A stretch of DNA of 51,651 bases from Bdellovibrionales bacterium (GCA_947372355.1 CANBTI010000013.1:1-51651); one strand, 5' to 3'; shown: positions 7,958-15,293, counted from the stretch's first letter. A program made the numbers and translations. Notes: generated from the sequence alone by a model not told the origin.

Positions 7958-8695
7958 ATGAATAAACTCCCACGAATCACTTTGTATTTTTGGATCATGA
8001 AAATTTGCGCTACCACTTTAGGGGAAACCGCGGGTGATCTTTTTTCCATGACCTTAAAAGTCGGATACGCAATGAGTTCAATCGTGCTGCTTTCGTTTTT
8101 TGTGATCGCACTGGTGTTTCAACTCGTTTCAAAGACCTATCGTCCACTCCTTTATTGGGGTGTGATTTTACTCACGAGCACGGCTGGAACCACGATGTCT
8201 GATTTCATGGATCGAACCCTGGGTCTAGGTTACGCAAAAGGAAGTGCGATTTTAGTGGCTCTTCTTCTTTCTACTTTAGCATTATGGCGTTTTACCTCTG
8301 GTTCACTTTCAGTGGATAAAATTAGAACAACTCGGGTAGAAATTTTTTATTGGATTGCGATTTTATTTTCAAATACTTTAGGCACCGCTCTCGGAGATTT
8401 TCTTGCTGATGATTCCGGACTCGGTTTTGCCGGTGGCGCCTTTCTTATTGGCGGCTTAATCCTCGTCATTTCCCTCCTTGCCCTCTACACTAAAATTTCA
8501 AAAGTTTTATTGTTCTGGCTTGCGTTCGTACTCACACGTCCGTTTGGTGCAACTTTGGGTGATTTTCTGACCAAAGAAAAAGGTGGACTCAACCTTGGTA
8601 CGGTCTATTCCTCACTGGTTCTTGCCGCCATCCTTGGCGTGGTGATGGTGATCACGATCAAGAATAAGGATATGCACGAAAAACAAGGTGTCTGA
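7958..8695 (+). CDS. Integral membrane protein built from a fourfold repeat (COG4705-like)
   Basis: The 245-residue protein is almost entirely hydrophobic, with about eight membrane segments. A short motif recurs four times at similar spacing: TTLGETAGDLFS, TAGTTMSDFMD, NTLGTALGDFLA and PFGATLGDFLT. Each is followed by a GL/K-GY/F-type turn and a second membrane helix. This matches the uncharacterised membrane-anchored proteins grouped as COG4705, as far as I recall that family. Function is unknown; the conserved polar Thr, Gly and Asp inside the membrane pairs suggest transport or ion binding. The last residues (KQGV) and the stop codon come from repeat copy 5. Confidence 0.7.
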   Translation: MNKLPRITLYFWIMKICATTLGETAGDLFSMTLKVGYAMSSIVLLSFFVIALVFQLVSKTYRPLLYWGVILLTSTAGTTMSDFMDRTLGLGYAKGSAILVALLLSTLALWRFTSGSLSVDKIRTTRVEIFYWIAILFSNTLGTALGDFLADDSGLGFAGGAFLIGGLILVISLLALYTKISKVLLFWLAFVLTRPFGATLGDFLTKEKGGLNLGTVYSSLVLAAILGVVMVITIKNKDMHEKQGV

Positions 8696-8710
8696 CCTAT
8701 TTGGCACCTA
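8684..8710 (+). repeat. Palindromic dispersed repeat, copy 5 (degenerate)
   Basis: AAGGTGTCTGACC followed by TATTTGGCACCTA. Only the left part of the core is intact and the conserved tail is missing. The TGA at 8693-8695 is the stop of the membrane protein, and the repeat end abuts the stop of the convergent protease gene. Confidence 0.6.
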
Positions 8711-9478
8711 TTTTCGAATTCGAGTCACTGCCTCAGTAAACCAATCCTGATATGCCGATATTTTGGTGTAAATCACGTCGATATCGCAGTTTCCTGCACC
8801 TCGGCTGGTGATTCCAAAAAGGTAAGGATGTTGATTGATCATGAGGTAGGCTGGTCCACCTGAATCGCCATGGCAAGCGCCTCCACCTTTTGATTGATCG
8901 AATTCAATTTCTGCCTTCGAGTAATTTGGATTTAAAACATTCACATCTGTTTTTCTTAAAACTCCAGCACCGGAATTCGCACTCACGTTTGAGATTCCAT
9001 ATCCAGCGAGAGTTGCTTTTTCACCACGGTTGAACTCATGATCAAAAGGTAAAAGATCTGAAGGGGCGTAGCCGGTGGGGAGTTCGCCTACGAAGTGAAT
9101 GAGCGCTACATCGGAGGTATCTTTTTCGGGTGAATGAGCCGGATTCCATTCCGCTGGTATTTCTACCCGATCAATCATGCGGATTTGTTCAACGCTCGCG
9201 CTATGGATATCTTTTGCAAAAACCAATTGGAGTAGTGATAGTGAAAGATCTTCACTGGTTACACAGTGAGCGGCGGTGATCGCTAAATCTGGAGCCACGA
9301 GTGAAGCAGTGCAGAGCGATTCTCCAGCGTGATTCTTAGAGATGAGTGCCACTACGGTGTGTGAAATCCAATCTTGAGAAATAACATTTGTTCCATGGAT
9401 GATCATTGTTTCCATGGGATTCGCTCGGGCTGATTGGGTGAATAAAAAGACGATGGATAATATTGAGTACAATTTCAT
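8708..9478 (-). CDS. Secreted trypsin-like serine protease (S1A)
   Basis: A signal peptide (MKLYSILSIVFLFTQSARA) precedes a chymotrypsin-fold domain with the complete catalytic triad: H71 in ITAAHC, D123 in SDVALI, and S206 in CHGDSGGP. Cysteines are present at the usual disulfide positions around H71 (C56/C72) and before S206 (C202). The 256-residue length fits a stand-alone protease without a C-terminal anchor. There is no long pro-region, so the domain starts soon after the signal peptide. In predatory or scavenging bacteria such enzymes degrade external protein; that role here is inference. Repeat copy 6 lies just upstream of the start. Confidence 0.93.
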   Translation of the reverse strand: MKLYSILSIVFLFTQSARANPMETMIIHGTNVISQDWISHTVVALISKNHAGESLCTASLVAPDLAITAAHCVTSEDLSLSLLQLVFAKDIHSASVEQIRMIDRVEIPAEWNPAHSPEKDTSDVALIHFVGELPTGYAPSDLLPFDHEFNRGEKATLAGYGISNVSANSGAGVLRKTDVNVLNPNYSKAEIEFDQSKGGGACHGDSGGPAYLMINQHPYLFGITSRGAGNCDIDVIYTKISAYQDWFTEAVTRIRK

Positions 9479-9498
9479 AGGTTCTCCTGATTGTGTTT

Positions 9499-9533
9499 AG
9501 TGTCTGACACCATTGTGATGTTAGGTGCGTCAA
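9499..9533 (+). repeat. Palindromic dispersed repeat, copy 6
   Basis: AGTGTCTGACACCATT followed by GATGTTAGGTGCGTCAA. It lies between the divergent protease and GNAT genes. It is the last copy found; none is seen in the remaining 42 kb. Confidence 0.8.
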
Positions 9534-9579
9534 AGCAGGATCTAGGCCAAATTAAAATTAAATATGTTAACGTTGAATC

Positions 9580-10107
9580 ATGATTCAATTTTCCACAGCT
9601 CAAATCCAAGACGCTGAAAAAATTTCAAACTTAGTGAATTCTGCATATCGGGGAGAATCTTCGAAAGTGGGGTGGACGACCGAAGCCGATCTTCTTGGCG
9701 GACAACGAACCGACCGAGAGAAAATCGTGGAAATGATTGAGGAGCAAGACTTACAAATTGAACTAGCGATTGATTCTGAAACTCAAGAAATCATCGGATG
9801 TGTTTATATTAGAAATGAAAAGCCAGAAACGCTTTATTTTGGAATGCTGGTGGTTAATCCTGGCCTTCAAGCAAAGGGTCTTGGTAAAAATATTTTAGCT
9901 CATGTGGAGCAACTCGCGCGATCATTTGGTGCAAAAAAAATAAAACTCTCGGTGATCCCCATGCGAACAGAGTTAGTCTCTTTTTATGAACGAAGAGGTT
10001 TTGTAAAAACAGGAAATTTTGAAGAATTCCCTGCTGATGATCCACGTTTTGGAATTCCAAAACGAGATGATCTTCAGTTGATGGAGATGGTTAAGCTTTT
10101 AGATTAA
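9580..10107 (+). CDS. GNAT-family N-acetyltransferase
   Basis: The 175-residue product has the GNAT fold: the acetyl-CoA pyrophosphate-binding loop in GLQAKGLGKNIL (about residues 93-104) and the C-terminal FYERRGFVKTG strand-helix motif. It is a single-domain enzyme that would transfer an acetyl group from acetyl-CoA to an amine. The substrate is not predictable from the sequence. It stands alone, and its stop codon overlaps the convergent downstream gene by 4 bp. Confidence 0.88.
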   Translation: MIQFSTAQIQDAEKISNLVNSAYRGESSKVGWTTEADLLGGQRTDREKIVEMIEEQDLQIELAIDSETQEIIGCVYIRNEKPETLYFGMLVVNPGLQAKGLGKNILAHVEQLARSFGAKKIKLSVIPMRTELVSFYERRGFVKTGNFEEFPADDPRFGIPKRDDLQLMEMVKLLD

Positions 10108-10463
10108 TTCGGAAACAATACTTTGAGTGCTGCTTCTGGTGCCATGAAACCACCTGCAACGGATTGCAAAATCACAAGTCTCGCTTCGTTTTCATTTTTT
10201 GGCTCTGCAATGGGAGTGGTGGGTGAGGGCGCTTGATTCGGCACTTCAATACCATTTGTCATGTACATGATGCGGGCCATTTTCTCACGAAAATTTGCTG
10301 GCATACTTTGTTCAAATGCCATCACCTCTTTAGCAACATCAAAACCCGCCATTGAATTATGCATCAATGATTGCATTTTCATCATTTGCTCGGGGGTGAG
10401 TGTTCTCATGAGTTCAGAAATTTCAGCAATTGCCTGCGGACTTAACTTAGATGGATCAAACAT
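10104..10463 (-). CDS. Hypothetical small helical protein
   Basis: A 119-residue product rich in Met, Ala and Glu. The N-terminal two thirds is predicted helical (LSPQAIAEISELMRTLTPEQ), a Pro/Thr-rich linker follows at about residues 78-90, and a short helical tail ends in KVLFPN. There is no signal peptide and no cysteine. I recognise no family. It is divergent from the small lipoprotein-like gene at 10529 with 65 bp between them, and it overlaps the GNAT gene tail-to-tail. Confidence 0.6.
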   Translation of the reverse strand: MFDPSKLSPQAIAEISELMRTLTPEQMMKMQSLMHNSMAGFDVAKEVMAFEQSMPANFREKMARIMYMTNGIEVPNQAPSPTTPIAEPKNENEARLVILQSVAGGFMAPEAALKVLFPN

Positions 10464-10528
10464 GGAATTGATTCTAGCATCAACTTGTACATTTCTTGCA
10501 AATAAATATGGAGTCAGGAGAGATTCAT

Positions 10529-10732
10529 ATGGAAAAAAAATGGATGTTTTTTTTAGGAGTGGCAGTTTTTTTAGCCTTAGGAGTTCAGAATTGTAGATTT
10601 AATCGTTCTGTTCCCCCTATTAGCTCACATTCACAAATGAACAATTCTTCCTCGCTTAGGGTAGTAGAGCGTGGCAATTGGAAATCAAAATCAAATGAGT
10701 TTGATTTTGATTTCCAATTGCCAGTTAACTGA
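10529..10732 (+). CDS. Small exported, lipoprotein-like peptide
   Basis: The ATG at 10529 has a good Shine-Dalgarno (AGGAGA, 7-8 bp upstream), better than the upstream in-frame ATG at 10496. The 67-residue product starts with a charged-then-hydrophobic segment (MEKKWMFFLGVAVFLALG) and then VQNC, which is a weak lipobox at best, so it is either a lipoprotein or membrane-anchored. The mature part is Ser/Asn-rich. Its last 17 codons lie in a perfect inverted repeat. Function unknown. Confidence 0.55.
   Translation: MEKKWMFFLGVAVFLALGVQNCRFNRSVPPISSHSQMNNSSSLRVVERGNWKSKSNEFDFDFQLPVN
10672..10723. repeat. Perfect 24-bp inverted repeat with 4-nt loop
   Basis: Bases 10672-10695 are exactly complementary to 10700-10723, leaving TGAG as the loop. 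The arm begins TGGCAATTGGAAATC. The hairpin lies inside the coding end of the small gene at 10529 and finishes seven bases before the first base of its stop codon (TGA, 10730-10732). There is no U-tract after it, so it is not a classical terminator. Confidence 0.95.
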
Positions 10733-10738
10733 ACCAAA

Positions 10739-11254
10739 CTAGTGTTGGATTGTTATATCTTTACGAGGTGATTTTCTGTTGAAGTTAATGAGATCATTAA
10801 ACTCCTCAGATAATAGCTGGAGTAATTTTTTTGCGGTGATGATTCCAATTAATCCGCCTTCTTCATCGACAACGGGAAGTCTACCAATGCCTTCTTTTTT
10901 CATGGTTTTAATTAATTCATAAATGCCATCGGTTTCTTTCGCTACCGTAACGGGATGAATCATCAAATCACTTGCTCTCATTGTTTCTGGAGATTTTTTA
11001 TCTGCAATAATTGTCAGCACTAAATCTCGATCAGTGATGATTCCAACAGGTTTTGATTTATTCTCAGAATACTTGGTGACAATGACATCGCCTACTGAGC
11101 GATCGCGCATTAATTTTGCAACTTCAATGATTGGCATATCTTGATCCACAAAAACAACATCTGTTTTTAAAAAGCCTTTTGCAAACCCTTTGCCTTGAGC
11201 TCTGGGTCTGTTGCTGAGTTCTGTTTTGTCGTTCTCTACTGATTGATCTTTCAT
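10739..11254 (-). CDS. Tandem CBS-domain protein
   Basis: The 171-residue product is a pair of CBS domains, about residues 28-85 (VVFVDQDMPIIEVAKLMRD... GIITDRDLV) and 95-152 (PVTVAKETDGIYELIKTMKK... IGIITAKKLL). Both keep the GI-I-T-x-[RK]-[DK] ending. CBS pairs bind adenine nucleotides (AMP, ATP, SAM) and act as energy or ligand sensors, often for a partner protein. A basic, disordered N-terminus precedes the first domain. It is a stand-alone gene, so the partner is not visible. Confidence 0.88.
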   Translation of the reverse strand: MKDQSVENDKTELSNRPRAQGKGFAKGFLKTDVVFVDQDMPIIEVAKLMRDRSVGDVIVTKYSENKSKPVGIITDRDLVLTIIADKKSPETMRASDLMIHPVTVAKETDGIYELIKTMKKEGIGRLPVVDEEGGLIGIITAKKLLQLLSEEFNDLINFNRKSPRKDITIQH

Positions 11255-11440
11255 AAATATCGTCCTTCCTATTGATTGTACTCAAAACTAGAAGCAATTC
11301 TTATGCCTCAGTTGTCGGGTAGAATGTGATTCATTGGAAACGGATGGGGTGTTGAATGTGTCCCTTATTGAGATAAATCATCACGTTAGAACACTTCAAA
11401 AATTTGACGAAAAATAAATGCATTTTATTAAAAAGAAATA

Positions 11441-11469
11441 TTGAATGTTCGGCTTTTGTTCGGTATCCT
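11441..11469 (+). promoter_or_regulatory. Putative LexA-controlled promoter (GTTC-N7-GTTC within the spacer)
   Basis: A -35-like TTGAAT (11441-11446) and a -10-like TATCCT (11464-11469) are separated by exactly 17 bp. The spacer contains the direct repeat TGTTCGG (11446-11452) and TGTTCGG (11457-11463), that is GTTC-N7-GTTC. This is the LexA box form known in alphaproteobacteria. It lies 35 bp upstream of the ImuB-like start. Confidence 0.5.
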
Positions 11470-11503
11470 ATTTTTAACAACTTAGAAATAATGAGGAGAA
11501 TAT

Positions 11504-12136
11504 ATGGAAAATTTAAGCACAAAAAAACAAGCAAAATGGTGGTGTATTCATTTTGGACAAAAGAATCTCGATCTCGTTTCTGCTAAAAAATTACAGTATT
11601 TCTTCAAAAAAATAACTCCACATGTAATTTTTGGTCATCAAAAAGTTTTTTTAGATGTTAGCCAAAGTAAGTGGAATAAGTCTCTCTATTCATTTCAACT
11701 TAAACTTTCTGTCATTTCCAAAAAGTTAAATTTAAGCTCAGAACACTGGCAATGGGGTGTGGGTAATAGCATTGCTGAATCGTGGGTGATGGCTAGATGG
11801 AAAACTCTTTCCCCAGAATTTTTACCATTAGAAGCAATTTCAGATTTTTTAAATCCTTTGGAATTAGATAAAAATAGATTGAATGAGAATCATCGAATTA
11901 AATTACTCAGATCTTTTGGTGCAAATACATTGCAGGATTTGATCGAAATTCCTGAGGATATTCTTTTGTCTCGATGTGGATTTTGGATCACCGAATTTAC
12001 ACGTGAACACTTCTCTAAACTTCAATCCTTAAGAGAAGAGTGGCTTGAAACTACCACTGCTAAATCATTTTTTCAGGAACATCTTTCATTTCAACTTGAA
12101 GATTGGATTCCAGAAGCCTATTTGCAAGTCGCTTGA
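11504..12136 (+). CDS. ImuB-like (inactive Y-family polymerase-like) protein, short
   Basis: The ATG at 11504 has a strong Shine-Dalgarno (GAGGAG, 6 bp away). The 210-residue product resembles the N-terminal part of ImuB/DinP-type proteins: a start of the type W-x-x-I-H-F (KWWCIHFGQ), a strand VFLDVS where the family has its first metal-binding region, a segment like GVGNSIAESWVMARW, and a helix-hairpin part (LLRSFGANTLQDLIEIPEDIL). ImuB proteins are usually 450-500 residues, so this is about half-length. No imuA or dnaE2 is adjacent. The assignment rests on pattern memory, supported by the putative LexA box upstream. DNA damage tolerance would be the role. Confidence 0.4.
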   Translation: MENLSTKKQAKWWCIHFGQKNLDLVSAKKLQYFFKKITPHVIFGHQKVFLDVSQSKWNKSLYSFQLKLSVISKKLNLSSEHWQWGVGNSIAESWVMARWKTLSPEFLPLEAISDFLNPLELDKNRLNENHRIKLLRSFGANTLQDLIEIPEDILLSRCGFWITEFTREHFSKLQSLREEWLETTTAKSFFQEHLSFQLEDWIPEAYLQVA

Positions 12137-12179
12137 TCATGGCCTAAATTTTGCTTCTCCTCAAACCGAGGAGAAGCTT

Positions 12180-12617
12180 ATGAATAAAGTGCCGACAGCG
12201 TTTGCCCGTATACTTTTGGGAGCCATTTTTTTAGTTTTTGGCTTAAATGGATTTTTTGATTTTATGGCTATGCCACCCATGCCTGATAAAGCTAACGCTT
12301 TTCTTGCCGGATTGGGAGCAAGTGGGTATTTTTTCCCATTTCTAAAATCAATGGAAGTAACCTGCGGTGTTCTTTTGTTAGTGGATGCTTATGTTCCCTT
12401 AGCTTTAGTGATTTTAGCACCAATTGTGGCTAATATACTTATGTTTCACGCGTTTTTAGCTCCCAAAGCCATTTATTTACCATTAGGTATCGCAGTACTT
12501 TTGATCTATTTATCTTTCTTCTCCCACCCATATTCAAACATAGTGAAGAAGATTTTCTTAATTCCAATGAAGGAAAAAACAAGCTCGAAAAAAATTGGTG
12601 GTCTTCAACATTCTTAG
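12180..12617 (+). CDS. DoxX family membrane protein
   Basis: From the ATG at 12180, which has a good GAGGAG Shine-Dalgarno about 6 bp upstream, the product has 145 residues and four membrane segments. It fits the DoxX/DoxD-like family (ARILLGAIFLVFGLNGF at the start and a conserved loop GLGASGYFFPFLKSMEV). These are small quinone-linked or redox-associated membrane proteins of mostly unknown function. A longer open frame from 12045 overlaps the ImuB-like gene and is not supported. The gene lies 44 bp after the ImuB-like gene and may share its promoter. Confidence 0.85.
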   Translation: MNKVPTAFARILLGAIFLVFGLNGFFDFMAMPPMPDKANAFLAGLGASGYFFPFLKSMEVTCGVLLLVDAYVPLALVILAPIVANILMFHAFLAPKAIYLPLGIAVLLIYLSFFSHPYSNIVKKIFLIPMKEKTSSKKIGGLQHS

Positions 12618-12661
12618 TCTTCTCCTATTCACACTATTCAATTTGTGATTTAATGGAGTGA

Positions 12662-13717
12662 ATGAAGATTCGTCTTACTCAAACGGTTCAAAAAGGTGGT
12701 TGTGCTGCAAAAATATCTGCTGAAGTGCTCAGAGAGGTTTTAGGGAAGCTTGATTTCTCCACAAAAGATCCTAATGTGCTCATCGATGGGAAAGATTTCG
12801 ATGATGCGGGAATTTATAAAATAACAGAAGAAATTGCTTTGGTTCAAACCTTGGATTTTTTCACCCCCATTGTGGATACGCCTTTTCTATTCGGGCAAAT
12901 CGCAGCCACTAATGCATTGAGTGATGTTTACGCTATGGGTGGAACACCAAAAACTTGTATGGCGATTCTAGCTTTTCCGCTTGCTACTCTTGATCCAGAA
13001 ATTATGGGTGAAATTTTAGCAGGAGCTCAAAATAAAATTAATGAGTCAGGGGCTTCTATGGTGGGTGGTCATTCCATTGATGACGACACGATTAAATTTG
13101 GTTTATCGGTTACCGGATTAGTGAATCCGAAACACCTATGGAGCAATAAAACAGCTAAAGTAGGTGATCAGCTCATACTCACTAAAGCACTTGGAACCGG
13201 AACACTAACTGCCGGATTAAAAAATTCTGATTACTCTGAATTTGATATTAAGGAAGCTCTTGATTCGATGATCACACTGAATCAGGTGGTGGATTTATTA
13301 AATGAAGACGAACTGCAAAGTATTCACGCCGGTACCGATGTTACTGGTTTTGGATTAATGGGGCATGCCATGCAAGTTTCAAAAGCATCTCAAGTTTCAC
13401 TCCAAATTTCATTTTCTTCTCTACCAGTTTTAGAAAAAGCATTTGATTCAATCGAAGCTGATAATTTAACTAAAGCTCATCGCACCAACGCTTCATACAC
13501 AAAAAATTATTTGGAGTTTTCAACGGAATTAAATCCATCACACTCTCAAATTTTATTTGATCCACAAACGAGCGGTGGACTCCTACTTTCAGTGGATCCA
13601 AAATTTGCTGATTCCATTCTAGTAAAATTACAAAAACGTTTTAAAAGAGCTGCAATCATTGGAAGTGTGGCAATACAGAAAAATCAAGATGGACCTAAAA
13701 TCATTATTCAAAAATAA
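12662..13717 (+). CDS. selD: Selenide, water dikinase (selenophosphate synthetase)
   Basis: The 351-residue protein has the SelD signature at its N-terminus, GGCAAK with C14 in the position that is selenocysteine in some bacteria, and K17. The ATP-binding motifs of the PurM-like fold follow (NALSDVYAMGGTPKTCMAI, and DPQTSGGLLLSV near the end). It makes selenophosphate from selenide and ATP in the cytoplasm. It overlaps the following mnmH gene by 29 bp, so here its product is most likely used for 2-selenouridine in tRNA. No selA/selB or tRNA-Sec is seen in the window. Confidence 0.95.
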   Translation: MKIRLTQTVQKGGCAAKISAEVLREVLGKLDFSTKDPNVLIDGKDFDDAGIYKITEEIALVQTLDFFTPIVDTPFLFGQIAATNALSDVYAMGGTPKTCMAILAFPLATLDPEIMGEILAGAQNKINESGASMVGGHSIDDDTIKFGLSVTGLVNPKHLWSNKTAKVGDQLILTKALGTGTLTAGLKNSDYSEFDIKEALDSMITLNQVVDLLNEDELQSIHAGTDVTGFGLMGHAMQVSKASQVSLQISFSSLPVLEKAFDSIEADNLTKAHRTNASYTKNYLEFSTELNPSHSQILFDPQTSGGLLLSVDPKFADSILVKLQKRFKRAAIIGSVAIQKNQDGPKIIIQK

Positions 13718-14723
13718 TATTCCATTGATTGATGTTAGAGCTCCGGTTGAATTCGAGGCAGGACATTTTCCGACTTCGATCAATCTTCCAATCATGAATA
13801 ATGAAGAACGCCACCTTGTGGGTATTCGTTATAAAGAATCAGGTCAAGATGCTGCAATTAAGCTTGGTCATGAATTAGTGAGTGGAATAGTGAAAGAAGA
13901 GCGAGTGAGGCACTGGCTTGATTTCATCAAAGATCATCCCAATGCTCAGCTTTATTGTTTTCGAGGAGGACTTCGTTCAAAAACTTCTCTGCAATGGATC
14001 AAAGATGCTGGGATTGATATTGAAATCATTCCTGGAGGATACAAAAAACTTCGTCGTTTAATGATCGATACGATTGAAGAGGAATCAAAGAACAGAAAAT
14101 TTTTGGTCATGGCAGGAAGAACGGGTTCTGGTAAAACTTCTTTGCTGAAAGAATTTCAAAGTAATTTTATTGATTTAGAAAAGCATGCTCATCATAAAGG
14201 ATCAAGTTTTGGTTTGATGGGAGTTCAACCTGCGCAAATCTCCTTTGAAAATCTCATCGCTATTGATTTTTTGAAGTTGAAGTCGCATTCTTTAGCATTT
14301 TTTGAGTCTGAATCCATCATGATTGGTTCGATGATTGTTCCTCGGAGTCTTTTTTTAAAAATGTCTGAGTCTCCCCTGGTTGTTTTAGAACAATCGATGG
14401 AAGAACGGATGAAACATATTATCCATGAATATGTATATCAAAGTAATCACACCTATCCATTCATGCTCAATGCCCTCAATCGGATTAAGAAAAAACTAGG
14501 CGGATTAAATTATGATTTGATCAAAAAACAACTCACTGAAGCTTATCAACCCGAACGTTGGAAATTGCCAGAAGCCCATCATTCATGGGTACAAAATCTT
14601 TTGATTCATTATTATGATCCATTTTACGATCATTCATTGAAGAAAAATGCTGATAGAATTATTTTTAAAGGTAATCAAAATGAATGTTTGGATTATCTAC
14701 GTGAATTAGTGGTAAAGGAATAA
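13689..14723 (+). CDS. mnmH: tRNA 2-selenouridine synthase
   Basis: The likely start is the internal ATG at 13689 (MDLKSLFKNNIPLIDVRAPV), giving 344 residues. The N-terminal rhodanese domain carries the catalytic C90 in YCFRGGLRS. The C-terminal P-loop domain has the Walker A GRTGSGKT at residues 143-150. MnmH (SelU) replaces sulfur by selenium in 5-substituted 2-thiouridine at tRNA position 34, through a geranylated intermediate, using selenophosphate. It is translationally coupled to selD, which supplies the selenium donor. Confidence 0.95.
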   Translation: MDLKSLFKNNIPLIDVRAPVEFEAGHFPTSINLPIMNNEERHLVGIRYKESGQDAAIKLGHELVSGIVKEERVRHWLDFIKDHPNAQLYCFRGGLRSKTSLQWIKDAGIDIEIIPGGYKKLRRLMIDTIEEESKNRKFLVMAGRTGSGKTSLLKEFQSNFIDLEKHAHHKGSSFGLMGVQPAQISFENLIAIDFLKLKSHSLAFFESESIMIGSMIVPRSLFLKMSESPLVVLEQSMEERMKHIIHEYVYQSNHTYPFMLNALNRIKKKLGGLNYDLIKKQLTEAYQPERWKLPEAHHSWVQNLLIHYYDPFYDHSLKKNADRIIFKGNQNECLDYLRELVVKE

Positions 14724-14724
14724 T

Positions 14725-15144
14725 ATGCAAATCGAACATTTTATTTTAGCAAATAATTCTTCAATTGATATCAATACCAATACCCTCAGTGTATTTGGAA
14801 TTTTAGATGATATGCAAATTCAGGCGCCAGCCGGAATGCCTTTGAATTTAACTTTTCATGCAATTTTGATTGTTAAAAGAGAAACAGAAAATGGCCCGAT
14901 TAATTCGAGTTTCGTGATGAGTGTGATTGGTCCAAATGGAATGAATATTGGCCAAGAAATTAAAATGCCAGCAGTGATGCAAGCGGTTCATCGCAGATCT
15001 AGATTGCGAGTGATCACCGAAATTCCAGTTGTCTTGAGTGGTGTTTATCGTGTGCGGATGGTGAATCAAGATCATGAAAAAATATCGAGTGAGGTAAGTT
15101 TGAACATTCAAATTATGCCGGTAGTGGTTCCAACCCTTCAATAG
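14725..15144 (+). CDS. Hypothetical protein, DUF6941-like
   Basis: The 139-residue product starts one base after the mnmH stop with an AAGGA Shine-Dalgarno. It is beta-rich: a start of the form FILANNSSIDINTNTLSVFGI, a middle strand ILIVKRETENGP, and a end of alternating hydrophobics. This pattern (small cytoplasmic protein beginning with a conserved 'A-x-x-x-x-D' strand and 'G-I/V-x-D' turn) resembles the DUF6941 group, but I cannot verify it. There is no signal peptide or cysteine. It could be the third gene of the selD-mnmH unit by position only. Confidence 0.6.
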   Translation: MQIEHFILANNSSIDINTNTLSVFGILDDMQIQAPAGMPLNLTFHAILIVKRETENGPINSSFVMSVIGPNGMNIGQEIKMPAVMQAVHRRSRLRVITEIPVVLSGVYRVRMVNQDHEKISSEVSLNIQIMPVVVPTLQ

Positions 15145-15150
15145 AGTAAG

Positions 15151-15166
15151 TTTGCACTGGTGCAAA
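15151..15166. promoter_or_regulatory. Inverted repeat, possible operator
   Basis: TTTGCAC-TG-GTGCAAA is a perfect dyad with 7-bp arms and a 2-nt centre, 7 bp after the preceding stop codon and about 130 bp upstream of the cysteine-octad lipoprotein gene. The loop is too short for an RNA hairpin terminator, so a protein-binding site is more likely. Confidence 0.4.
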
Positions 15167-15293
15167 ATGGTTCATTATTGCTACCAAAGTATAACGCAAT
15201 GCAAACCTATTAATATTCCTTAAGTTTTTTCGTGTTACTCTTGGCACGTTGGTTGCTGATCCAATATTGAATTCTTTTTTCAAGGGGGGAAAT

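Noticed and set aside
12045-12179. Longer DoxX frame starting at 12045
   Set aside because: It overlaps the ImuB-like gene, and the ATG at 12180 has a good Shine-Dalgarno and fits the family length.
12662-13717. Selenocysteine-containing SelD
   Set aside because: The codon at position 14 is a cysteine codon (TGT) and not TGA.
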